From Myxococcales bacterium (lineage in GTDB: Bacteria; Myxococcota_A; Polyangia; Polyangiales; Polyangiaceae), in assembly GCA_013297655.1 (NCBI GenBank), contig JAAFHV010000009.1, positions 6,685 to 70,684 of the forward strand: a DNA stretch of 64,000 nucleotides, written 5' to 3'. The notes beneath the pieces are model-generated. The model saw nothing but the letters and a program-made list of their open reading frames with translations, was not told the DNA's origin and did not search any database. Each line of letters opens with the position of its first letter. Within the stretch, counting starts at the first letter, position 1. Positions 25,746 to 32,965 of this stretch are shown one piece after another. Made by a program: the position numbers and the translations under genes.

Positions 25746-26264
25746 ATGGCGGCGACCGAACAACAGCTCGACGAATGGATGGCGGCGCTCGCGCGGGGCG
25801 ACCGCGACGCGTTCACTCCACTCTTCCGAGAGCTTCATCCGCGCGCCCTGCGCTTCGCTGCGTACCGCTTGCCCGCGTCGCAGACGGAGGAGCTGGCGCA
25901 GCAGGTGCTCGTCGCGGTCTTCGCGCGCGCGAGCGAGTTCACGCCCGAGCGGGCCGTTCTTCCTTGGTTCTACGCGGTATGCCTGAACGAGGCGCGTCGC
26001 ATTCAGCGCACCCTCACGGGCAGCGAGGAGGTGCCGGAGAGCCTCCCGTCGTCGGAGCGGCTGGCCGACGCGATGATGGAGAAGCAGGAGCTCCAACTCG
26101 CGCTCGAGCGCGCGATCGCCACGCTCGACACCCGATCGGCGGAGGCGATCGCGTTCCTCCTCGGGCGCGGCGGAAGGCCGGAGGTCCCGGACGTCACCCT
26201 GCGAAAGCGCATCTCACGCGCGTACGCGCGGCTGCGCGCCGCGTTCGACGGAGAAGAGCCATGA
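25746..26264 (+). CDS. ECF-type RNA polymerase sigma factor
   Basis: A 172-aa sigma factor with region 2 (DAFTPLFRELHPRALRFAAY ... QQVLVAVFARASEF ... LPWFYAVCLNEARR) and region 4 (LALERAIATLDTRSAEAIAF ... DVTLRKRISRAYARLRAAF). It lacks the Cys-rich C-terminal extension of the copper-sensing CorE type. Its stop overlaps the start of a Cys-rich membrane protein gene (ATGA, 26261-26264), the standard sigma/anti-sigma arrangement. Position at the end of a copper operon and the shared promoter pattern suggest it drives the local copper genes; that is inference. Confidence 0.8.
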   Translation: MAATEQQLDEWMAALARGDRDAFTPLFRELHPRALRFAAYRLPASQTEELAQQVLVAVFARASEFTPERAVLPWFYAVCLNEARRIQRTLTGSEEVPESLPSSERLADAMMEKQELQLALERAIATLDTRSAEAIAFLLGRGGRPEVPDVTLRKRISRAYARLRAAFDGEEP

Positions 26265-26824
26265 CGACGAGGGAGACGAAGACGACCAGCGAGAGCAGGC
26301 TCTTTGCGGTATCGCGCCGAGCGTACGAAGTTGCCCGCGCGCGCGCGTCGGCTCTGCGGGGCATCCTCATCGGCGCGTCGCTCGGCGCGCTGTCCGCGTG
26401 TTGCCATCCTTGGTCGGCGCTGATGTTCTTGCCTGGAGCGATCGTGGTCATCGCGCTCGCCGAGTGGCGCGGTCGCGACTGGAGCGCGGGGGTACGGGTC
26501 GGCACGGGGGCTGGGCTCGCGCTGTGGCTCGTGCCTCTCGGCTGTTTGCGCCCGTGCTGCGCGGTGCTGCCCGTGTCGGCCACGAGCTGCGTGGTCGTCG
26601 GTGTGGGTCTTGGGTTGTTCCTCGGAGGCATCGCGCCACGTGGTGAGCGCGGGCGCCTTCGTTCGACGGCCGCGACCGTGCTCGGGGGCTTCCTCACCGC
26701 GAGCTTTCGCTGCGTGTCGCTTGCGCCCCTCGAGGTCGTCGCGCTGGTGGCAGGGGTGGTGGCGGGCGCGGGAGTCTTCTTGGCGGTCAAGTGGGTCGTA
26801 GACCGGACGTGCGGACGCCGCTGA
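26261..26824 (+). CDS. Cys-rich integral membrane protein, candidate anti-sigma factor
   Basis: A 187-aa protein: an Arg-rich cytoplasmic N-terminus of about 34 residues, then four to six hydrophobic segments. Eight Cys, several as CC pairs within or at the ends of helices: SACCHPW (47-48), GCLRPCCAVLP (95, 99, 100), SC (110), RC (151), TC (184). I recognise no family. Translational coupling to the ECF sigma gene points to an anti-sigma role, and the Cys/His clusters could sense Cu(I) in the membrane, somewhat as MerT-type CC motifs bind metal. Both ideas are inference. Confidence 0.7.
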   Translation: MTTRETKTTSESRLFAVSRRAYEVARARASALRGILIGASLGALSACCHPWSALMFLPGAIVVIALAEWRGRDWSAGVRVGTGAGLALWLVPLGCLRPCCAVLPVSATSCVVVGVGLGLFLGGIAPRGERGRLRSTAATVLGGFLTASFRCVSLAPLEVVALVAGVVAGAGVFLAVKWVVDRTCGRR

Positions 26825-27301
26825 ACACGGGCTCGTAGGGCACCCTCCCCCGCGATGCGTTCCTGGTCCGGTCCGCCGCCACGACATGAGAGGAAGGGCT
26901 CACGGAGGTCGATGGCTGGCGGAGAGCGACCCTGGCTGGCATCGCGGCCGGGTTCGGTGTGAGCCAAGCCGCCGGCCATGGCTTCGGGAATTTGCAATTT
27001 GCCATGAATCGTTCGCATCGTGCGCACGCGCCCAGCGCACTTCTGGCGACCAAGCGGCGCCACGCATCAATCTGAAGCGGGGTGTTTCCATTCGAATGAG
27101 CTCGCCGGCCCACGAACGCGGCTCGAACCCGTCGCCGCGAGGCAGCCATCACGGCGGTTCGCGAGGTGTCGAGACACACGAAAGCCGATCCCCCGAGGCC
27201 GTCCTCGAGCGGGCGCCGGGAAGAGACTTGAATCGAGCAAGAATCGCCGAGCGGATCACTTCGTGCAATGCCACCCATCCGGGCCACAAGCGAGGAGTCG
27301 A
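26825..27301. other. 477-bp gap without a supported gene
   Basis: Open frames here lack ribosome sites and family resemblance. A less GC-rich patch (AATTTGCAATTTGCC around 26991) stands out. I could not find either of the local copper promoter patterns before the HMA gene at 27302. Confidence 0.4.
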
Positions 27302-27556
27302 ATGCAAACTGAGCGCATCAAGGTCACCGGCATGACGTGCGGAGGCTGCACCACCAAAGTCACGCGCTCCCTCGAGGCGATTGACGGGGTGGGCGACGTG
27401 GAGGTCTCGTTGTCTGCTGGTGAAGCGACGGTTCAATACGACGAGAGAACGACGACCCCCGCTCGACTGAAGGCGGCAGTGATCGGCGCGGGATACGGCG
27501 CCGACGTCGACGACGAAGCCGATCGTCCGCCGCCCAAGCGTGGCTGCTGCGGCTGA
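27302..27556 (+). CDS. HMA-domain copper chaperone with C-terminal Cys pair
   Basis: An 84-aa heavy-metal-associated domain: VTGMTCGGCTTKVTRSLEAI with the copper loop, followed by GDVEVSLSAGEATVQYDE and a basic/acidic tail ending RGCCG. The extra terminal CC pair could hand over metal or form a second site. AGGAG lies four bases before ATG 27302. It opens the second copper block, upstream of a Trp-rich small membrane protein and the second P-type ATPase. Confidence 0.85.
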   Translation: MQTERIKVTGMTCGGCTTKVTRSLEAIDGVGDVEVSLSAGEATVQYDERTTTPARLKAAVIGAGYGADVDDEADRPPPKRGCCG

Positions 27557-27603
27557 TCGCCAGTGAATTGCGTTGTCTGCCATGAGCGAAAGCGAGGACT
27601 TCG

Positions 27604-27861
27604 ATGATGACGTCATGGTGGTTGATCGTGCTGATGTTCCTCTTGCTGGTGCTACCGATTGGCTACGGCTGGGGCTACCGCGGATGGGGGGTGCCATACC
27701 CGACGTTTATCCAGCGACGCCGCGGGAAGCAGGGAGCCGCAGCCGTCACCGGTGGCTCACCAGACCTCGATCACCAATCTTGGGGTTGGCGCGGTGACTT
27801 CGTTTGGGGCGTGCTCCTCGTGGGGTTGCTCTGGGCCTGCAGCTCGCTTTGGTGGCGCTGA
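27604..27861 (+). CDS. small Trp-rich membrane protein
   Basis: An 85-aa protein with two hydrophobic segments (SWWLIVLMFLLLVLPIGYGW and FVWGVLLVGLLWACSSLWW) flanking a basic loop. It has 11 Trp residues. No family recognised. Its stop is immediately followed by the ATG of the copper ATPase (27862), so it is co-translated. A role as a small accessory subunit or stabiliser of the ATPase is plausible but unproven. Confidence 0.65.
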   Translation: MMTSWWLIVLMFLLLVLPIGYGWGYRGWGVPYPTFIQRRRGKQGAAAVTGGSPDLDHQSWGWRGDFVWGVLLVGLLWACSSLWWR

Positions 27862-30216
27862 ATGGAGACGAACGCTCCCGCGATCAAGCGCGACCAGCAT
27901 CCGAGCAAGCCTTCGGTCGCGAAACTTGGTGCCGAGGATACCGCGAGAGACACGTCGACTGATGGCGGTGCGCGCGCGGCCGACGAAGCTTCGTCCGACT
28001 ACATTTGCCCGATGCATCCCGACGTGCACGGCGAGAAGCACGGAGCGTGTCCAAAGTGCGGGATGGCCCTCGAGGCCGCCGCGACGAATCCGTTGCCGGC
28101 AAGGACCGAGTACGTCTGTCCCATGCACGGGCAGATCGTTCGCGACGCTCCCGGAGCTTGCCCGATTTGCGGCATGGCACTCGAGCCCCGCACCGTTACC
28201 GCGGAGGAGACTCCGAACACCGAGCTCAGCGACATGCGGCGTCGGTTCTTCGTCTCGGTCGGGCCGGCGAGCGCCGTGTTCCTGATGGGAATGTCCGAGC
28301 TGCTACCCGGCATGCCGCTCCATCGAACCCTTGGCGCGCGGCCCGTCGCGTGGATCGAGTTTTGTCTCGCCACTCCCGTCGTGCTTTGGGGAGCGTGGCC
28401 GTTCTTCGTGCGGGCGTGTCGGTCGGTCCTCAACCGGAGCTTGAACATGTTCACGCTCTTCGGTCTGGGCATCGGCGTGGCGTACGGCTACAGCGTAGTC
28501 GCGCTGCTCGTCCCCTCGATCTTCCCGCCCTCGTTCAGGGGCGAGGCCGGCGTCGTGGCCGTCTATTTCGAAGCCGCGGCGGTCATCGTCGCGCTCGTGC
28601 TCTTGGGCCAAGTTCTGGAGCTCGGAGCGCGAAGCGAGACGAACGCCGCGATCCGCGCTCTGTTGCATCTCGCGCCGAAGACAGCTCGACGCATCGGTCC
28701 CGACGGCGTGGAACAGGACGTGTCGCTCGATGCCGTAGCCGTCGGAGACCGACTTCGTGTGCGCCCCGGCGAGAAGGTCCCGACCGACGGCGTCGTGATG
28801 GAGGGCTCGAGCTCCGTCGACGAGTCGATGGTCACTGGCGAATCGATCCCTGTCGAGAAGAAGGAAGGGGCCGCGCTCATCGGCGCGACCCTCAACGGCA
28901 CTGGCTCGATGGTGATGCGCGCCGAGCGCGTCGGCTCCGGCACTCTCCTCGCGCAGATCGTTCGAATGGTCGGCGAGGCGCAGCGAAGTCGGGCCCCCAT
29001 TCAGAGGCTCGCCGATGTCGTCGCGGGATATTTCGTCCCCGCGGTCGTGGTCGTCGCCATTGTCACGTTCGTGGTGTGGAGCGTCTTCGGACCCCAACCG
29101 AGAATGGCGCACGGAATCGTCAACGCGGTCGCCGTGTTGATTATCGCGTGCCCGTGCGCGCTCGGTCTGGCGACGCCGATGTCAATCATGGTGGCGACGG
29201 GAAAGGGAGCCGCCTTCGGCGTCCTGTTCAAGAACGCCGAGGCCATCGAAGTGATGCGGAAGGTGGACACGCTCGTCGTCGACAAGACGGGCACTCTCAC
29301 GGAGGGAAAGCCCAAGGTCGTCGCCGTCGAGAGCGCGGATGGCGACGAGGGTGCCTTGGTCAAATTTGCGGCCAGCCTCGAGCAAGGAAGCGAGCATCCT
29401 CTCGCCGCGGCGATCGTGGACGCCGCGAAGACGCGTGGAATCGGACTCGTGAGCGTCGCCGAGTTTACCTCGAAGACGGGGAAGGGCGTCACCGGGACGA
29501 TCGAGGGTAGGCGGGTCGCCCTCGGCAACGCCAAGCTCATGGAGGAGTTGAACGTAGCGGCGGGTGAGTTTGGCCCGAAGGCCGAATCGATGCGCGCGGA
29601 CGGCCAAACGGTCATGTTCGTGGCGGTCGACGGCGACATCGCCGGCATCATCGGAGTGGCCGATCCGATCAAGGAGACCACCGCAGAGGCGCTCCGCGAC
29701 CTGCACGAAGAGGGCGTTCGCGTGGTGATGCTCACGGGCGACGCCCAGACCACCGCGGCTGCCGTCGCCAAGAGGCTCGGTATCGACGAGCTCGTCGCGG
29801 AGGTGCTCCCCGAGCAGAAGTCAGAGACCATCCAGCGTCTGCAAGCCGAAGGGCGCGTCGTCGCGATGGCCGGAGACGGCGTCAACGACGCTCCCGCGCT
29901 CGCTCGGGCGCAGGTCGGGATCGCGATGGGGACCGGGACGGACGTAGCGATGAAGAGCGCCGGAGTCACGCTCGTCAAGGGCGACCTGAAAGGAATTGCG
30001 CGCGCGCGACGGCTCAGTCGCGCGACCATCCGCAACATCAAACAGGGTCTCTTCTTTGCGTTCGTCTACAACGTCCTAGGCGTGCCGATCGCGGCCGGCG
30101 TGCTCTACCCGGCGTTCGGTCTTCTTCTGAGCCCCATGCTCGCCGCGGCGGCGATGAGTCTGAGCTCGGTATCGGTCATCGCAAACGCGCTGCGCCTGCG
30201 TCGCATGAAGCTGTAG
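27862..30216 (+). CDS. copper-translocating P-type ATPase with two N-terminal HMBDs
   Basis: A 784-aa P1B ATPase. In place of HMA domains it carries two HMBDs: [20 protein letters not shown] with GMAL (about 50-75) and [20 protein letters not shown] with GMAL (about 90-113). Membrane part includes CPCALG in the ion channel, then DKTGT, TGES and GDGVNDAP motifs. It exports Cu(I) or Ag(I). Codon choice is less strictly GC-ending than in the first ATPase and the local promoter pattern is absent, which fits separate acquisition. Operon: HMA chaperone, Trp-rich protein, ATPase. Confidence 0.9.
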   Translation: METNAPAIKRDQHPSKPSVAKLGAEDTARDTSTDGGARAADEASSDYICPMHPDVHGEKHGACPKCGMALEAAATNPLPARTEYVCPMHGQIVRDAPGACPICGMALEPRTVTAEETPNTELSDMRRRFFVSVGPASAVFLMGMSELLPGMPLHRTLGARPVAWIEFCLATPVVLWGAWPFFVRACRSVLNRSLNMFTLFGLGIGVAYGYSVVALLVPSIFPPSFRGEAGVVAVYFEAAAVIVALVLLGQVLELGARSETNAAIRALLHLAPKTARRIGPDGVEQDVSLDAVAVGDRLRVRPGEKVPTDGVVMEGSSSVDESMVTGESIPVEKKEGAALIGATLNGTGSMVMRAERVGSGTLLAQIVRMVGEAQRSRAPIQRLADVVAGYFVPAVVVVAIVTFVVWSVFGPQPRMAHGIVNAVAVLIIACPCALGLATPMSIMVATGKGAAFGVLFKNAEAIEVMRKVDTLVVDKTGTLTEGKPKVVAVESADGDEGALVKFAASLEQGSEHPLAAAIVDAAKTRGIGLVSVAEFTSKTGKGVTGTIEGRRVALGNAKLMEELNVAAGEFGPKAESMRADGQTVMFVAVDGDIAGIIGVADPIKETTAEALRDLHEEGVRVVMLTGDAQTTAAAVAKRLGIDELVAEVLPEQKSETIQRLQAEGRVVAMAGDGVNDAPALARAQVGIAMGTGTDVAMKSAGVTLVKGDLKGIARARRLSRATIRNIKQGLFFAFVYNVLGVPIAAGVLYPAFGLLLSPMLAAAAMSLSSVSVIANALRLRRMKL

Positions 30217-30286
30217 GAGGCTCGGGAGGCTTCGGCGTGGTGAGCTTCTAGATGAGAGAGACCACAGGCGATTCCCGAACCGCCCC

Positions 30287-30304
30287 GTGACGTCGCGACG
30301 TCAC
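30287..30304. promoter_or_regulatory. 18-bp perfect palindrome
   Basis: GTGACGTCGCGACGTCAC lies between the second copper ATPase and the convergent methyltransferase gene. Perfect dyad symmetry of this length suits a dimeric regulator, but it is downstream of both genes, so an operator role is uncertain. Confidence 0.35.
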
Positions 30305-30402
30305 CACCCACTCCGCGTCGGCCGTGTCGCGCAGAGCTCAGGTCGCCGAGGCACCAACGGGGCGGCGGGGCTCATGCCCTGGCCTCTCGTGGGAGCTGCT
30401 CC

Positions 30403-31074
30403 TCACGAGGGCGTCCGCATTGTGGCCACCCCCAGTTGCAGCGGCGTGCCGAGGAACCCGCTCCGCCGCTCGCGTCCGAGATCGAAGCCTGCCCCGCGGA
30501 TGGCGCCGACAATGCACCGGTCGATGTGACAGCCGCCCGCGAGGCGGCACCAGACCGGCGCGAGGACATCCTGGAAGCGGCCGCGCCAGTCCTCGTAGCG
30601 CACGTGCTCCAGGTACCGGAGCTCACCGCGCGGCGCGAGCACGCGGCGCACCTCGGCGAGCACCGCCGCGACGTCGTCGACGGAGCAGAGCACCATCGTC
30701 GAGATCACCGCGTCGAAGGTTCCGTCGGCGAACGGCAGGTTCTCCGCGGAGCACGCATGGAGCTCGACAGGTACGCGGCTTCGGCCGAGGTGGGCGTGCG
30801 CGCGCGCCAGCATGTGCGGCTCGGGGTCCGTCGCGACGACGGCACACCCTGGCGGATAGTGAGCGAAGTTCGCGCCCGTTCCCACACCGATCTCCAGGAC
30901 GCGGCCGTGGAGATCGGTGAGTAGCTCGCCCCGGAGACGGCGGAGGACGAAGTGCTCCGCGGCCGCGTTGAATGGATCGTAGATCGCCGAGAAGATGGGA
31001 TGGGAGCGGTGGTCAGGAGCAACGAGGGATGCTTGATCGCGCGCGCGACCGCCGTGGAGCGTGGATCGAGGCAT
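30403..31074 (-). CDS. class I SAM-dependent methyltransferase
   Basis: A 223-aa methyltransferase of the Methyltransf_11 type. Motif I is VLEIGVGTGANFAHY, motif II VATDPEP, then SAENLPFADGTFDAVISTMV, and LEHVRYED after motif IV/V. A Cys/His segment near the C-terminus (CRLAGGCHIDRC) is seen in relatives annotated as phosphatidylethanolamine or arsenite-like methyltransferases, but I cannot fix the substrate. It lies convergent with the copper ATPase and borders a region of gene remnants. Confidence 0.8.
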   Translation of the reverse strand: MPRSTLHGGRARDQASLVAPDHRSHPIFSAIYDPFNAAAEHFVLRRLRGELLTDLHGRVLEIGVGTGANFAHYPPGCAVVATDPEPHMLARAHAHLGRSRVPVELHACSAENLPFADGTFDAVISTMVLCSVDDVAAVLAEVRRVLAPRGELRYLEHVRYEDWRGRFQDVLAPVWCRLAGGCHIDRCIVGAIRGAGFDLGRERRSGFLGTPLQLGVATMRTPS

Positions 31075-31164
31075 ACACGAAGGCGAATGCAGGCTGCATG
31101 CCGGCCCCGAATCGAATGCTCATCCTCCTCGTTCGGACAGCGGAGTTGCCCCTTGTACGAAGGC

Positions 31165-31420
31165 TCATGCGGTTCGTCTTGGTCGGACGCTCCGGACCAA
31201 CGGCGCCTTCCCCAACGCGCCTTTGGGGATCGCATCGACGTGCTCTACCGCGACGTGGCGAGCCGTCCCGCCGGCCGCGGTCAGGGCGCTTTGCATCGCC
31301 TGAACGAGGGAAGCGTCGTCGCTCTCGGGCGTTCCTTCGCGCAAGATCCGGACGTCCCCTTCGGTATGGATGACTTGCCACGCGCGCGCAGGAATCCCCT
31401 CACGCGGTGGCGATGGCGCC
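31165..31420 (-). pseudogene. C-terminal remnant of an adenylate-forming (PaaK-like) enzyme
   Basis: The minus-strand frame ending at the TGA at 31165 reads IPARAWQVIHTEGDVRILRE ... HVAVEHVDAIPKGALGKAPL, which looks like the extreme C-terminus of a phenylacetate-CoA ligase-type adenylate-forming enzyme, including the conserved GK-P-L ending. There is no start codon or upstream domain; the frame runs back into the RND remnant. Family assignment is from memory of the C-terminal pattern and needs a search. Confidence 0.4.
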
Positions 31421-31438
31421 GCTCTTTCGACATGTCTT

Positions 31439-31630
31439 TCACTCCGGTTCGGCGAGGACCAGCGTCGCCTGGCGCTTTGCCTCGTGGCTCGACCCGAAGC
31501 TTCGCCAGACGACGTACACGGACGGAATCGCGAGCAGCGTGAGGATCGTCAGCGAGACGAGGCCTCCCCACACGGGCGCGGCGATGCGCTTGGGGACATC
31601 GGAGCCGCCGGCCGCCGGGCCAAGACCGGC
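31439..31630 (-). pseudogene. C-terminal remnant of a CusA/CzcA-type RND pump
   Basis: Reads GSDVPKRIAAPVWGGLVSLT, then ILTLLAIPSVYVVWRSFG and a short tail to the stop at 31439. It matches the last membrane helix of CusA pumps and aligns with the intact pump in this window (ADVSARIAAPLVGGLVSCLL). Only about 60 of more than 1000 residues remain, so it is a decayed or truncated copy, not a functional gene. Confidence 0.65.
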
Positions 31631-32152
31631 AGCCCTGATTGCGAGCGCATTCCTCGGCGTCCTCGGCTCGGCGGAGCGCGCGCGGCGTGATGGGGAGCGG
31701 GACCGCAAAAACCACGAGAGCAGCCATGAGCGCCAGTTGCCGCATAAGAGGACCCCTAGCAATCGACACGCCGTCAAGCAGACGGTTTCACGTCAACGCT
31801 TAGGGGTTTCCTGGAGCGAAGATTCTGCACGTTCGCGCCAACCCGGCGCCTGCCGAAGGTTGCGCGAGGCACGTTCCGACAGTGGATGAGCTGGTGTTGC
31901 TTCGAGGCCCACGTGGTGTGCTCCGGGCGGGTCGACCGTCGCGCGCGGTCCCTCCGGGCACCGACGCGGATGCGACAGCCGTGGCGCTTCCACACGCGAG
32001 TGGCAGGCTGCTTGCAGCAGTCGAGGCTGAGGCCGACCACGGCTGGGGACGGACCACCGAGCGGCGTTGGCCAGAAGTCCGCGCGCGCAAACCGGTGATT
32101 CGTCCCGCGAGGTGCAAAGCAACTTCGTTTGGCGCGCGAGGAGCGAGGAAAC
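31631..32152. other. gap without a supported intact gene
   Basis: A short minus-strand frame starting near 31745 (MRQLALMAALVVFAVPLPIT) looks like a signal peptide but soon becomes low-complexity, perhaps the head of another broken gene. The rest has no frame with coding character. Confidence 0.35.
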
Positions 32153-32559
32153 ATGGAAGCGATTTCGCGTACTCGTGGTCACTCGAGCTCGCTCGGGGTC
32201 AGTTTGGGGTTCTTGGGCTGAGGCCGCCGTTGCTGCCGGAGGACATGCGGTTCATCGGTCTCTCGAACGAGGCCCCGCAAGCGCTCCTTCATTGGCTCTC
32301 GATCGTCTTCCGAACCTGGGGAGGCTTCATGGTCGGCCTCGGGCTTTGTTTGTTCGGCATCGCGGGCTCTTTCTTCACGCGTCGTGACGCATGGCTCAGG
32401 CTCGGGGTTGGCGTCGGCCTCCTCTTCGCCTTCGGCTCCTTCCTCGCGAGCAATATCCAGCTCCACTCGGACTTCCTATGGTTCATCGCGTTGCTCTTCG
32501 TGTTCGCGCTCGTCGTGGCGGTCCTCTTGGCGTTCCGCCCGGTCGAAGCGGGAACGTGA
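32153..32559 (+). CDS. small membrane protein, probably frameshifted near its N-terminus
   Basis: ATG 32153 has GAGGAA just upstream and reads MEAISRTRGHSSSLGVSLGF then LG and TGA at 32219. The adjoining frame continues seamlessly as LRPPLLPEDMRFIGLSNEAP and three membrane helices (GGFMVGLGLCLFGIAGSFF, LRLGVGVGLLFAFGSFLAS, FLWFIALLFVFALVVAVLLA) to 32559. One missing base near 32217 would join them into an ordinary small membrane protein of about 135 aa. Either a recent frameshift, a sequencing error, or a start further in (ATG 32245). Family not identified. Confidence 0.55.
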
Positions 32560-32965
32560 GCAGTCTCGACCTCTCCGCGCGCCGCACGGGACCTTCCTCC
32601 GCGGTTATCGCGGGCCGGTTGGTGTCGTGAAGTGCATGGCGCGTGCCGCGGCCGCACGCGGCGCACGAGGGCCGTCATCGCGTCCGAGCGCGCGGAGCCG
32701 GAGCGGCGGCGATTCGCAGGTTGCGAGCGTTTGGCACGACGAGAACCATTCGTGCCAACCGGACGAGCGGAGCTCGTAGGGAGGCATGGACCGTGGGGAG
32801 GGAGGTCCGCAGGACCGAGCGACGCCACGAATCAGCCGCGATGGACCTGCCGCGCCTCGACGATCCTGAGCTCGCGCCGCTGCTCGAGGTCGTCTCCGTC
32901 GAGAGCTCGCGGTCGACCCGCTCTCGGTCACGGCAAGGGCGTTCGCGCCGATGGACCTGCTCCGA
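32560..32965. other. gap with no supported gene
   Basis: A short plus-strand frame from about 32841 (MDLPRLDDPELAPLLEVVS) has a protein-like start but loses coding character within 25 codons. Nothing else is supported. The region continues the remnant-rich stretch beginning at 31.1 kb. Confidence 0.35.

Noticed and set aside
25746-26264. Calling the ECF factor CorE
   Set aside because: CorE-type factors carry a Cys-rich C-terminal domain; this protein ends right after region 4 with no Cys there.
26886-27335. 149-codon plus-strand frame before the HMA chaperone
   Set aside because: Overlaps the start of the well-supported HMA gene in another frame and has random-looking composition.
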